This document shows, in pieces, positions 17,073-25,928 of a stretch of 64,000 nt of DNA (position 1 is its first letter; each line of letters starts with the position of its first letter). Made by a program: the position numbers and the translations under genes. The stretch lies in the NCBI GenBank assembly GCA_018242445.1, contig JAFEBW010000053.1, positions 1-64,000 on the forward strand. The letters run 5' to 3'. Under the pieces are notes generated by a model. That model was not told the DNA's origin. It saw only the letters and a program-made list of their open reading frames with translations, and did not search any database. Source of the stretch: Pseudomonadota bacterium. Its GTDB lineage: Bacteria > Pseudomonadota > Gammaproteobacteria > Xanthomonadales > Xanthomonadaceae.

Positions 17073-18839
17073 TCAGGCCGTTTCCCGGCACCCTTCCAGC
17101 GCATCGGCGATGCGCTGCCGCTCGCGGTGCAGGGCCGCCGGCGCGCGCGCGCCGTAGCTGTCCAGGTACGCGCCGATCTCGCCGATCTCGCGCTGCCAGC
17201 CTTCCACGTCCACGCGCAGCAGTTCATCGACCTGTTGCGGTTGCAGGGCCAGGCCGGCGAGGTCGAGGTCGGCCGCATGCGGCAGGTTGCCGATCGGGGT
17301 TTCCTCGGCGCCGGCGCTGCCAGCCACGCGCTGGAGCATCCATTCGAGCACGCGCAGGTTGTCGCCGAAACCCGGCCACAGGAACTTGCCATCGGCGCCC
17401 TTGCGGAACCAGTTGACGTGGAAGATCTTCGGCAGCTTCGCGCCGGGCCGGTCGAACGACAGCCAGTGCGCGAAGTAGTCGCCGTAGTTGTAGCCGCAGA
17501 AGGGCTTCATCGCCATCGGGTCGCGGCGCACCACGCCGACCGCGCCGGTGGCGGCGGCGGTGGTTTCCGAGGCCATCGCCGCGCCGACCAGCACGCCGTG
17601 CGTCCAGTCGCGCGCCTCGAACACCAGCGGCACCAGCGATTCGCGGCGGCCGCCGAACACGATCGCGCTGATCGGCACGCCGCGCGCATCCTCGGTGTGC
17701 GGCGAATAGCTCGGGCACTGTTTGGCGCTGACGGTGAAGCGCGAATTGGGATGCGCCGCCGGACCCCTGGCCGGGTCGAAATCGCGGCCCTGCCAGTCCT
17801 TCACCGGCGTGCCCTCGGGCAGGCCTTCCCACCACGGCTGGTTGTCGGCGGTCACGCCCACGTTGGTGAAGATGGTGTCGTGGCCGAGCATCGCCAGCGC
17901 GTTCGGATTGGTCTTGGCCGAAGTGCCCGGCGCGACGCCGAAGAAACCGGCTTCCGGGTTGATCGCCCACAGGCGGCCATCGGCGCCGGGGGTCATCCAG
18001 CAGATGTCGTCGCCCACCGTCCACACCTTCCAGCCGGCCTGGCGGTGGCCTTCGGGCGGGATCAGCATGGCGAGGTTGGTCTTGCCGCAGGCCGAGGGGA
18101 AGGCCGCGGCGACGTAGTGGGTTTCGCCCTGCGGGTTTTCGATGCCGACGATCAGCATGTGTTCGGCCAGCCAGCCTTCGCTGCGCGCCTGATGGCTGGC
18201 GATGCGCAGGGCGTGGCACTTCTTGCCGAGCAGCGCGTTGCCACCGTAGCCCGAGCCATAGGACTTGATCGAAAGCTCCTGCGGGAAGTGCATGATGAAG
18301 CGGCGCTCGGGATCGAGCTCGCCGATCGAATGCAGGCCTTTCACGAAGGTGCCCTCGCGCTCGATGCGCGCCAGCGCGGCGGCGCCCATGCGGGTCATGA
18401 TGCGCATGTTGGCGACCACGTAGGGGCTGTCGGTGATCTCCACGCCGCAACGGCTGATCGGCGAGTCGATCGGGCCCATGCAATAGGGCACGACGTACAG
18501 CGTGCGCCCGCGCATGCAGCCGGCGAACAGCGCATCGATCTTCGCGTGCGCCTCGGCCGGGGCCATCCAGTGATTGTTCGGGCCGGCGTCCTCGCGCTCG
18601 GGCGTGCACACCAGCGTGAGGTGTTCCACGCGGGCCACGTCGGAGGGATTGGATCGGTGCAGGTAGCAATTCGGATGGGTGGTTTCGTTGAGCGCGATCA
18701 GATCGCCGCGCTCGACCATCAAGTCGTTGAGCTCACGCGCCTCGGCATCGGAACCATCGCACCAGTGGATGCGGTCGGGCTGGGTCAGGCGGGCGACGTC
18801 GTCCACCCATCGATTGAGTGCTGCGAGTTGGCTGGTCAT
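17073..18839 (-). CDS. pckG: Phosphoenolpyruvate carboxykinase (GTP)
   Basis: A 588-residue GTP-dependent PEPCK, converting oxaloacetate and GTP to PEP, GDP and CO2 for gluconeogenesis. Family motifs include the substrate region SYGSGYGGNALLGKKCHA, the P-loop AAFPSACGKTNLAML with the reactive Cys, and FGGRRESLVPLV followed by NWFRKG. Length matches the GTP class, not the 540-residue ATP class. I chose ATG 18839 because a promoter at 18917-18944 puts the transcript start near 18910, leaving a normal leader; a longer frame from 18908 would be nearly leaderless and adds a low-complexity N-terminus. It is monocistronic. Confidence 0.96.
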   Translation of the reverse strand: MTSQLAALNRWVDDVARLTQPDRIHWCDGSDAEARELNDLMVERGDLIALNETTHPNCYLHRSNPSDVARVEHLTLVCTPEREDAGPNNHWMAPAEAHAKIDALFAGCMRGRTLYVVPYCMGPIDSPISRCGVEITDSPYVVANMRIMTRMGAAALARIEREGTFVKGLHSIGELDPERRFIMHFPQELSIKSYGSGYGGNALLGKKCHALRIASHQARSEGWLAEHMLIVGIENPQGETHYVAAAFPSACGKTNLAMLIPPEGHRQAGWKVWTVGDDICWMTPGADGRLWAINPEAGFFGVAPGTSAKTNPNALAMLGHDTIFTNVGVTADNQPWWEGLPEGTPVKDWQGRDFDPARGPAAHPNSRFTVSAKQCPSYSPHTEDARGVPISAIVFGGRRESLVPLVFEARDWTHGVLVGAAMASETTAAATGAVGVVRRDPMAMKPFCGYNYGDYFAHWLSFDRPGAKLPKIFHVNWFRKGADGKFLWPGFGDNLRVLEWMLQRVAGSAGAEETPIGNLPHAADLDLAGLALQPQQVDELLRVDVEGWQREIGEIGAYLDSYGARAPAALHRERQRIADALEGCRETA

Positions 18840-18916
18840 GGTTGCAGTGAGAACCGGCGTGGGCCGTGAAGTGGGGATGGGTGCGTGGCGCATCGCTGCG
18901 CGCGACATAGCCGCTG

Positions 18917-18944
18917 ATTATATCGTCTTGCCGCCGTCAATCAA
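18917..18944 (-). promoter_or_regulatory. Sigma70-type promoter of pckG
   Basis: On the minus strand, TTGATT (18939-18944), a 16-nt spacer and a perfect TATAAT (18917-18922). Predicted start near 18910, about 70 nt before the pckG ATG. Confidence 0.7.
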
Positions 18945-19258
18945 AACAAGGACTTGCATTTGATGGCGCAGCCATCAAGCGCGTGCAACAGGAATCTGAC
19001 CCATAGATGATGACAACGGTTCCAGGTCTCGCCATGCAACGCCGTCTCAGACGTCAATCCCAGAGAATGCTTGACTCTCGAACTTCCAGCACAAGTCGCT
19101 TCGACTCCTTCCCCCGCGTGTGGGGGACGGCTGGGATGGGGGATTTTCCTGCAAGTCCGCCCCCACCCCAACCATCCCCCGCAGGCGAGGGAGGGTGTGT
19201 TGTGCAAGCAATATCATCTTGCAGCGTGGTGCCAGCCACCAAGCTCGTTGGCACCGCC
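18945..19258. repeat. Intergenic region with REP-like element (19108-19197)
   Basis: Beyond the pckG promoter this 314-nt stretch holds a GC-rich element with complementary arms of the type CCCCCGC...GCGGGGG. Related sequence occurs at 48203-48365 and 52505-52545. No gene is seen. Confidence 0.55.
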
Positions 19259-19996
19259 TCACGGCTTGGCCAGCAACGGATCGAACAGTTTCATGTGCCA
19301 GGGCCGCATGCCCAGCACGAGGCTCACGCCCGAGCGCTGCTCGAAGGGCAGTTTGGCATCGGCCGCCATCAGGGCATCGAATTCGCCGGCCAGCTCCTCC
19401 AGCCGCCGGCGCAGCAGGGCCAGCGAGGCCGGCGCGCACATGCCGGTGAGCAGCAGCAGCGATTCGTTGTCGCCGGCAAAGTCGTGGCCGAAGAAATCCG
19501 GCAGCAGCTTCAGGCGGAAGAAGCGTTCCATCGGGCCGTGCCGGCGCCAGCGGAAGTTGCGCGCGGTGCGCACGCGGTACTTGTTGCCCGGCAGCAGCTC
19601 GATCAGGCCCATGCGATCCAGCCGCGCCATCAGCAAGGTGTATTGCGGCAGGTCGAAGCGGAAGGTCGCCAGCACCTGTTCCTGCGTCCAGTGGTTGAGG
19701 GCGAGGAAGGTCGCCAGCAACAAGGATGGATCGTCCACCAGCGCCTGCTCGGCCTGCGCGTCCAGCTCGGCCAGCACCGGCCTGCGCTGCTGCGCCTCGG
19801 AAGCCAGCTCGTGCAGGCCGAGGTCGAGCACGCCGCAGATTTCCTCCAGCCGCTGCAGGCTCAGCGCCTGCCGCGAGAACATCCGCTTCACCGCCGCCTC
19901 GGACAAGCCGATGCGCTGCGCGAGCGCGGCATAGGTGATGCCCTGCGCCTTGAGCTGGCGCTTGAGCGCGGCGATGAGTTCGTGGCGCAGGGGCAT
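19259..19996 (-). CDS. XRE-family helix-turn-helix regulator
   Basis: A 245-residue DNA-binding protein. Residues about 4-60 form a Cro/C1-type HTH: ELIAALKRQLKAQGITYAAL then AQRIGLSEAAVKRMFS. The rest is a largely helical domain with a winged-helix-like segment (TQEQVLATFRFDLPQYTLLM) and no known ligand-binding family that I recognise. The start at 19996 places the HTH at the N-terminus; the longer frame from 20056 adds an unlikely tail. It is divergent from the two exported-protein genes that follow and may regulate them. Confidence 0.8.
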   Translation of the reverse strand: MPLRHELIAALKRQLKAQGITYAALAQRIGLSEAAVKRMFSRQALSLQRLEEICGVLDLGLHELASEAQQRRPVLAELDAQAEQALVDDPSLLLATFLALNHWTQEQVLATFRFDLPQYTLLMARLDRMGLIELLPGNKYRVRTARNFRWRRHGPMERFFRLKLLPDFFGHDFAGDNESLLLLTGMCAPASLALLRRRLEELAGEFDALMAADAKLPFEQRSGVSLVLGMRPWHMKLFDPLLAKP

Positions 19997-20117
19997 GGTG
20001 AGGGCATGGTAGCGGTTCGGGCTACTTCGGGTCGATGCAAGCGCTGCGATATCCATGGCGCTTCACTTGCCTTGCGCAAGAGGCGAGCGTGCATGTCAGT
20101 TCTCGCCGGAGCTGCGC

Positions 20118-20540
20118 ATGCCTCGTCCATGTTCGATGTTCCACCCGCTACTGGCCTCGATGCTGCTGGAGCTGCTGGCCGCCACGCCATTACATGCCCA
20201 GTCCGACGCCCCCAGCCAGGCCTCCGAGCTGTCGATGGCGCCATCGCAGGCCAGCGCCGCAGTCGCGATCGAGACCCTGCCGGCCGGTTCGCATCTGGTC
20301 GTGACTGCGCTGCGTCCCATGGGCGAGCTGGTCGAGGTCAGCGCCGAAACAACCGGCCACGTCGCCATCACCGGATTGCGAGTGAGTGCGAAAACGGCGC
20401 GCGAAGTCGGCCTTTCGGTCGGCGCCACACTCGCGGTCACCGCGATCGGTGCCGGCTGGGTCATCAGCGCGGCCGGCGAAACGCTCGCCTTCGTGCCAGA
20501 TCGACTGGCCCGCTCGCTCACCCATCACCGGGAACTGTGA
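20118..20540 (+). CDS. Small exported protein of unknown function
   Basis: About 140 residues. A signal peptide is visible (MFHPLLASMLLELLAATPLHAQ; Met at 20136 is an alternative start). The mature part is beta-rich, with alternating valine-rich segments (HLVVTALRPMGELVEVSA, TLAVTAIGAGWVIS). No family recognised. Its stop is one nucleotide before the DUF2145 start codon at 20542, so both are probably translated from one mRNA and may work together in the periplasm. Confidence 0.7.
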   Translation: MPRPCSMFHPLLASMLLELLAATPLHAQSDAPSQASELSMAPSQASAAVAIETLPAGSHLVVTALRPMGELVEVSAETTGHVAITGLRVSAKTAREVGLSVGATLAVTAIGAGWVISAAGETLAFVPDRLARSLTHHREL

Positions 20541-20541
20541 C

Positions 20542-21378
20542 ATGCGCATCCGGATCGCATTGCGCGGCCTGATTCTGCCGATCGTCCTGCTGCTCGCCGC
20601 GCACGCGGGGCCCGCCCATGCAGGCACGGCGTGCACGAACCAGCCGATCACCCCCGCTCAACTTGCCGCCGCCTCCGCCACTGCCGAACGCACCTATGCC
20701 GCGCTCGAACAGGTCGATGCGCCGCTCGCGTTGATCGCCCGCCACGGCCAGAACCTGTCGAAGTACGGCCTGTACTACAGCCACGTCGGCTTCGCCGTGC
20801 GCGATCGTCCCGAGGGGCGTTGGACCGTCGTTCACCTGCTCAATGCCTGCGGCACCGACCACGCAGGCCTGTACGCGCAGGGATTGGTGAACTTCTACGC
20901 CGATGATCTCGTCGATCAGGACACCCGCATCGTCTGGCTGAAGCCAGACCTTGCACGGCGCGTGGTGGCCGTGCTCGACGGCCCCGGCGCGAAGGCGGTG
21001 TTCGACCCGCATTACAGCGTGATCGCACGCTACGGCAGCCACCACTGGCAAAACTCCACGTCATGGGTGCTGGATGTGCTCGCCGCCGCGCAGTTGCCGC
21101 CCGACACCGGAATCGATCGCGACCGTGCGCAGGTCGAGGAAGTGGCGCTCGGCTTCGCGCCCGACATCATCCACATCGCCTACGGCCAGCGCGTGCTCGG
21201 CGGCCTGTTCTCGGCCAATGCCGTGTTCACCGACCATCCGCTTTCGGCACGGCTGGCAGGCGAGTACCAAGTGGTCACCGTACACGCGATCCTGCGCTGG
21301 CTGGATGCGATCGGAGCCAGCTGGCGTGTGCGCGAGTGGCGTCAGGGCGTGGAGCGAACCAGCCCTGGATCCGCTTAG
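20542..21378 (+). CDS. DUF2145 family exported protein
   Basis: A 278-residue protein with a signal peptide ending in GPAHA. The core matches DUF2145: KYGLYYSHVGFAVRD, VVHLLNACGTDHAGLY, and GLVNFYADDLVDQD. The first motif (YSHVG) and the spaced His/Asn residues are reminiscent of NlpC/P60-like papain-fold hydrolases, but I cannot assign an activity. It follows the small exported protein with no gap. In other Proteobacteria DUF2145 genes also sit beside small exported-protein genes. Confidence 0.75.
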   Translation: MRIRIALRGLILPIVLLLAAHAGPAHAGTACTNQPITPAQLAAASATAERTYAALEQVDAPLALIARHGQNLSKYGLYYSHVGFAVRDRPEGRWTVVHLLNACGTDHAGLYAQGLVNFYADDLVDQDTRIVWLKPDLARRVVAVLDGPGAKAVFDPHYSVIARYGSHHWQNSTSWVLDVLAAAQLPPDTGIDRDRAQVEEVALGFAPDIIHIAYGQRVLGGLFSANAVFTDHPLSARLAGEYQVVTVHAILRWLDAIGASWRVREWRQGVERTSPGSA

Positions 21379-21497
21379 GCCGACAACTCATCGTGGCATG
21401 CACTCGTTGCGGCACCCGGTTCGCGGGCAACCAGCGTCGCTCGGGGACTCAACCATGCCCGCATTTCAACGGGGCCGCAAATTGAGCCGCCGCCGGA

Positions 21498-22079
21498 TCA
21501 GGGGATCAGCGTGCGCATCACATGTTCGACGTAGGCCTTGTACTCCTCCAGCCGCAAGCGCGGGCGATGCAGTTGCACCGCCATCTGGATGAAGCCCACG
21601 TAGGCCGCGTAGGTCAGGCGCGCGCGATGCAGGGCCTCGGTGGGATCCATGCCGGTCTGGCGGTAGCCGGTGGCGATGTAGTCCTGCCGCTTCTGCGAGA
21701 CCCGCTCCATCACATCCCGCACCAGCGGGTGATCCAGGCCCTGGAGCAAGGCGGTGTAGACGACGTGCTCCCGGGACTCCGCCGCGACCAGCAGGAACAA
21801 CTCGCGCAGACGCTCGCGCGGATCGGAGATCGCATCGAGGCGGTCGAACACCCGATCCTGCTCGGACGCCACCCAGCGCTCCAGCACGGCGGCCAGCAGC
21901 GCGTCGCGGGTCTTGAAATGCCAGTAGAAGCTGCCCTTGGTCACGCCCAGTTGGCGCGCCAGCGGCTCCACCGCGACGGCCGACAGCCCTTCGCGACACA
22001 ATGCGTCGAATGCGGCCCGCATCCAGTCCTCCGCGCACAGGCGCGCGGGGCGTCGGGCCTTTCCGTCGAGGGCATCCAT
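21498..22079 (-). CDS. TetR/AcrR family transcriptional regulator
   Basis: A 193-residue repressor-type protein. The N-terminal HTH (residues about 18-62) reads REGLSAVAVEPLARQLGVTK followed by GSFYWHFKTRDALLAAVL, the hallmark TetR segment. The C-terminal 120 residues form the usual helical ligand-binding/dimerisation domain. No obvious target gene lies next to it: the lytic transglycosylase upstream is on the same strand. Ligand unknown. Confidence 0.9.
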   Translation of the reverse strand: MDALDGKARRPARLCAEDWMRAAFDALCREGLSAVAVEPLARQLGVTKGSFYWHFKTRDALLAAVLERWVASEQDRVFDRLDAISDPRERLRELFLLVAAESREHVVYTALLQGLDHPLVRDVMERVSQKRQDYIATGYRQTGMDPTEALHRARLTYAAYVGFIQMAVQLHRPRLRLEEYKAYVEHVMRTLIP

Positions 22080-22131
22080 CCGGCCAGTGTAACCGAAGCG
22101 CTCGCCGGGAACGGGCGCGGGCGCTCCACGA

Positions 22132-23064
22132 TCAATTCACGCCTCGATAGCGTGCGGCCAGCGCAACGACCCGATCCACATAACGCTGCGTCTCGGCGAA
22201 CGGCGGTACTCCGCCGTAGCGATCCACATTCTCCTCCCCGGCATCGTAGGCCGCGGCGATCAGGCGGATGTCGCCGTGATAGCGTTGCGTCAGCAGCGCC
22301 AGATATTGCACCCCGCCACGGATGTTGTCGGCGGCGACCAACGCATCGCGCACGCCGAAGCGCGTGGCGGTTCCCGGCATGAGCTGCATCAAGCCCTGCG
22401 CACCCTTGTTCGAGACCGCGTTCGGATTGAAGCCGGATTCGGCGTGGATGATCGCGCGCACCAGCCATTCGTCGACACCCCAGGTTTGCGCTGCCGTCGC
22501 GATCTCGGTCGCATACGCCGTGGTGTTGAGCGCGAGCCGGCCGAAGCCCGCGTCCGGCAGCGTGTCGCAGGCGTGGCAATTGCCGACGAGGATGTATGGA
22601 AGAAGCACGTCCGTGGCGCCTGCCGGCGGCGGCGTGGTGGTGATGAAGGCGATGCCGTTGCGGGTGTAGCGAAACGCGCCCGCCCCGACCGCCGGCAGCG
22701 ATGCGGACGGCGCCCGCGCGGGGGCGGCGGTGACCACCCCGGCCGTGACCGGGCCGGTTGCCGATCCGCCGGCAGGCGGCGGAGTACGGATCGCCGAGGC
22801 GGCATTCGCCGACAGCCCGGCGGCATCTTCGGGCCGATCCATCACCGGGGTCGGCACCGAGCCGACGATGATCGGTATCGCGCCAGGCGCGATACCGGCA
22901 CGCGGGCGGGCGCGGCGCGCAACCGCACCGGGCGGATCGACGGCAGCGCCTCCCGTCGCGCGGCGCAGGTGCAGCAGACGCACCTTGCCGGCTTTCGCAA
23001 CGGCATGCCCGCCAAGGCCGAGCGCCAGCAACACGCACCACGACAAGGCAAGCCAGGGTTTCAT
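22132..23064 (-). CDS. Lytic transglycosylase, SLT domain
   Basis: A 310-residue exported murein hydrolase. After a signal peptide and a long Pro/Ala-rich linker (to about residue 125), the SLT domain covers about residues 185-305. The catalytic Glu is in IIHAESGFNPNAVS, followed by the family motifs GAQGLMQLMPGTA and AAYDAGEENVDRYGG. Such enzymes cleave the MurNAc-GlcNAc bond to give 1,6-anhydroMurNAc. The CHAC motif in the linker could bind a metal or form a disulfide. It lies just before the Tad pilus locus but on the opposite strand, so a role in pilus passage through peptidoglycan is only possible. Confidence 0.88.
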   Translation of the reverse strand: MKPWLALSWCVLLALGLGGHAVAKAGKVRLLHLRRATGGAAVDPPGAVARRARPRAGIAPGAIPIIVGSVPTPVMDRPEDAAGLSANAASAIRTPPPAGGSATGPVTAGVVTAAPARAPSASLPAVGAGAFRYTRNGIAFITTTPPPAGATDVLLPYILVGNCHACDTLPDAGFGRLALNTTAYATEIATAAQTWGVDEWLVRAIIHAESGFNPNAVSNKGAQGLMQLMPGTATRFGVRDALVAADNIRGGVQYLALLTQRYHGDIRLIAAAYDAGEENVDRYGGVPPFAETQRYVDRVVALAARYRGVN

Positions 23065-23174
23065 GTGCTGAGCGGCTCCTGCAAGGGATCACGCGCCGGC
23101 AACCTGCGCGAGCAGGCGTGAACCCGGATACAGCCTTGGGCACAGGCCATTTCGCGTGGCATGCCGAGCAAATC

Positions 23175-23190
23175 CATACGCTAGCGTATG
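23175..23190. promoter_or_regulatory. Perfect 16-bp palindrome, possible operator
   Basis: CATACGCTAGCGTATG is perfectly self-complementary with no loop, the form expected of a dimeric repressor site. It lies about 110 nt upstream of the transglycosylase start and 450 nt upstream of the pilus promoter candidate. The bound protein is unknown. Confidence 0.4.
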
Positions 23191-23624
23191 TCGATCCCAT
23201 GATGACCTGTCCGCGCTGCGCACGCAAGCTGCTTTGGATGCCATTCAGGCAGCTTCGGGAACGGCGTCGGCGCGGCCGCGCCGGCCGGCACGCAGCGCGG
23301 CCATGCACCACGGCCCGCTGCCATGGCCAACGCCCCCCCCAAAAGGCCGACCAGATCGCCGGATCGCGGCGTGCGCATGCGTTCGCCCGGCCCGGGATCG
23401 GCCGGCCGGGCAGCGCCGCGCCGACGGCGGCATCGGCGCAGCCGAGTACCAACGAAATTCACGCACAACGGAAAACGGAAGAAACCCGCCACGCCTTCAG
23501 ATTTTCCATTAAGTGCACGTTCATATTCGTTGCGATGCACAAATCCGATGGATCCGAAAAATCCTCGCCATCGCAACGCTTTGCGTCGCGACGGCAGCCA
23601 CGGCAGGCACTTTTCGGTACCTGC

Positions 23625-23652
23625 TTGATCGCTCCATTCGCCGGCGTATAGT
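23625..23652 (+). promoter_or_regulatory. Candidate promoter of the Tad pilus locus
   Basis: TTGATC (23625-23630), 16-nt spacer, TATAGT (23647-23652) on the plus strand. It would give an mRNA leader of roughly 350 nt ahead of the pilin gene. Confidence 0.45.
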
Positions 23653-24008
23653 CCCCACGCTCGCGATTCCATTCGGCAGCGTATGTTCCCGGCCGCCAGC
23701 ATGGGCGAGGCGAGTCCCGAAGGCCAACGTCCTTTCGGTGGGGCGTGACTTGCGGGGTGCGGGGATTGCGGCGGCAAGACGCCAGGGGCGGCGAGGGGCG
23801 GGGCGGTTTGTGGCTGTCGGCGAGCCCGCCGACACCGTGGCGGCATCCAGAGCCGCCCGTCCATCGCCCTGCGTCGCAAGGCAGGCGTTGTCAGGTTCCA
23901 GGAAGGGCCTGGATTGCACACGGCGGGTCGGCGTCGGGTCGCAAGAGGCAGCGTCGGGTTCCGGCCAGTGCAGGTGCGGTCATTCATCCAAAACTTGAGG
24001 AGATCACC

Positions 24009-24320
24009 ATGAAGCTGCAAGGCATTCGTTCAAGCAACGGTCGCGTACTGCGTTTCGGGCAACTGGGCCAGGGCATGACCGAGTACATCATCATCGTCGC
24101 ACTGGTCGCGATCGCCGCCATCGCGGTGTATTCGTTCTTCGGCAAGACGGTGCGCGGGCAGATGGCTTCCGTCACCAGCCAGTTGGCAGGCAATGGCGGC
24201 ACCACCGGCCAGACGCAGGCGCAGACGGGCTCCACCAACGCCAACACCGAAGCCACCCAGCAATACAACCTGAAGAACTACGACACCAACGCCAAGAACG
24301 CCGGCCAGACGGGCGGCTGA
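24009..24320 (+). CDS. Flp-type major pilin
   Basis: A 103-residue class IVb prepilin. The leader ends at G20, with predicted cleavage before Q21 and the E5-Y6 pair in QGMTEY, followed by a single hydrophobic helix (IIIVALVAIAAIAVY). The C-terminal half is Gln/Asn/Thr-rich and lacks cysteines. It is the first gene of the pilus locus and is followed by a strong hairpin, as expected for a highly expressed pilin subunit. The processing peptidase is not encoded in this window. Assembled by CpaF/TadB/TadC below. Confidence 0.88.
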   Translation: MKLQGIRSSNGRVLRFGQLGQGMTEYIIIVALVAIAAIAVYSFFGKTVRGQMASVTSQLAGNGGTTGQTQAQTGSTNANTEATQQYNLKNYDTNAKNAGQTGG

Positions 24321-24346
24321 TACGCGCCGACCCGATCGATCGTCGC

Positions 24347-24379
24347 CCCTCCTGCGTCATGCGGCATGACGCAGGAGGG
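24347..24379 (+). terminator. 15-bp hairpin after the pilin gene (attenuator)
   Basis: Perfect 15-bp stem (arms 24347-24361 and 24365-24379) with a 3-nt loop, 26 nt after the pilin stop. Only two T residues follow, so termination would be partial. It may also protect the pilin mRNA 3' end, giving excess pilin over assembly proteins. Confidence 0.6.
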
Positions 24380-24536
24380 TTGCCGGGCAGGCCTGGAATA
24401 CAGGCAAGGGTGCGTCGCCGGGGTTCGCGGCCGCGGCGGCGGCCCCATCCAGCGAGTTTCAACACACCCCCAAGGCCGTCTTGGACGGGTATGAGCGGGA
24501 GGCAGCGTGCGGGGGAGCACAGCCAGATTCCATGCG

Positions 24537-25928
24537 ATGAACCTGCCCCCCGGGTCGCGGCAGCGGCAATCCGGGCAGGTCATGATCCTGGTCGCCATCC
24601 TGGCGATCGTGCTGCTGCTGGCCGCGCTGCTGGTCTACAACGTCGGCCGGGTCAACCTCGTGCGCACACGCTTGCAGAACACCGCCGATTCGGCCTCCTA
24701 CAGCAGCGCGCTGGTGATGGCGCGCGCCTACAACTTCACCGCCTATTCCAACCGCGCGATGGTCGCCAATCAGGTGGCGATCGCGCAGATGGTCAGCCTG
24801 GCTTCGTGGTCGCGGTTTTATTGTCTGGTTTTCGCCGATTCCAAATGCGGCAAGTTTGCCGCCAACGGCACCGATCGGGCGATCCTGTTCGGCTTGAAAC
24901 TGTTCGGGAGCCAACCCGGGAAAACCGTCAACAACATCTACCAGAACATCTCCAACAGCGTCTTCAATACCTTCGATGCGACCACCGGCCCGGTGGTGAC
25001 CTTTCTCGATGGGCTCGAGGGCGTGCTGAGCAATGCTTCCACGGCCTATCTGCTGGGAACCGCGATCGAAGTGCCCGCGGTGGCCGACCAGGTGGTCAAG
25101 GACAACGACCCGCAGGCGGCCTTGAGCGGCGCCGGCACCGCGGCGGTGGCGGTGGCCGAAGGCCAGTTGCTCACCTACCAGCGGCGCTATACGCCGTTGC
25201 GCCGCCAGAACGATCCCGGCAACCGCTTCCACAACGTGACCATGGCGAGCCTCGACCCATGGACGTCCTCGCGCAGCGGTTCGGAGGATCCGCCCTTCAC
25301 CACCGGGCTGACGGCCTTCGGCCGCTGCCTTTTTGGCGCGGGTATCGGCGGCATCGATTTTTTCGGGAACTGGAGCGGCACGGCAGCGCTGTCCAACGAC
25401 AACACCCAATGGACGGCCAATGATCGGGGCACCTACTTCGGCTTTGGCGTGTGCATCATCAGGGCCGGATGGATTCCCATCCCGATCCCGATCTTCATGC
25501 CGGTGCCGCCATCCACGGGCATGGGCATCGCCGGCGGCAACGCCGGGCAGTGGCAGGTGGGCAGTTACAGCGGGCTGCGTTCGTACATGGGCTTGAGCCG
25601 GCTCAACCAGCCCGACTGGGAGTCGCCGACCATCAACCTGTTCGTCGAGCGCAAGACGAACACGGTGGATACGACCAAGCAGATGCACGACCGCGGGCAG
25701 CCCATCGCCGGCGGCCAGCTGGACATGTACGACTCCGAAGCCTCGGGCATGCTCCAGGTCGCATCCTCGGCCAACGCCTACTTCGTGCGTCCCGATGGGC
25801 AATGGAACCTGGGCGGGTATCTGGTCTACGGCAATCTGTTCAACCCGTACTGGGAAGCGCATCTGGTGAAAACCCCGCTGCCGCTCGTGCTGGCGGCGGA
25901 CGGCGCGCAGGCGGGAGCGGGCCCGTGA
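24537..25928 (+). CDS. TadG-like pilus-associated membrane protein
   Basis: A 463-residue protein with a short basic N-terminus and one hydrophobic segment (residues about 14-34, SGQVMILVAILAIVLLLAAL) followed by LVRTRLQNTADSASYSSALV. This N-terminal arrangement is that of TadE/G-like (PF13400-type) proteins. The remaining 400 residues are periplasmic and unlike the usual von Willebrand A domain of TadG. No Glu at position 5 of the helix, so it is probably not processed as a pilin. The stop overlaps the GTG start of the next gene. Confidence 0.7.
   Translation: MNLPPGSRQRQSGQVMILVAILAIVLLLAALLVYNVGRVNLVRTRLQNTADSASYSSALVMARAYNFTAYSNRAMVANQVAIAQMVSLASWSRFYCLVFADSKCGKFAANGTDRAILFGLKLFGSQPGKTVNNIYQNISNSVFNTFDATTGPVVTFLDGLEGVLSNASTAYLLGTAIEVPAVADQVVKDNDPQAALSGAGTAAVAVAEGQLLTYQRRYTPLRRQNDPGNRFHNVTMASLDPWTSSRSGSEDPPFTTGLTAFGRCLFGAGIGGIDFFGNWSGTAALSNDNTQWTANDRGTYFGFGVCIIRAGWIPIPIPIFMPVPPSTGMGIAGGNAGQWQVGSYSGLRSYMGLSRLNQPDWESPTINLFVERKTNTVDTTKQMHDRGQPIAGGQLDMYDSEASGMLQVASSANAYFVRPDGQWNLGGYLVYGNLFNPYWEAHLVKTPLPLVLAADGAQAGAGP

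Larger units (their letters stand above)
23065..24008. other. Long intergenic region upstream of the Tad pilus locus
   Basis: This 944-nt gap lies between the divergent transglycosylase and pilin genes. It contains a perfect 16-bp palindrome (23175-23190) and a promoter candidate (23625-23652). A 350-nt leader would follow the promoter. Open frames are present but show no recognisable protein, no RBS and irregular composition, so I call none. Confidence 0.5.

Noticed and set aside
23118..23651. 177-codon frame upstream of the pilin gene, containing a CPRC motif
   Set aside because: The CxxC is isolated and the rest is low-complexity; the stretch includes the palindrome and runs into the promoter candidate.
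23895..23925. GG...TTGCA string suggesting a sigma54 promoter upstream of the pilin
   Set aside because: The spacing between GG and GC is one nucleotide short of the required ten.
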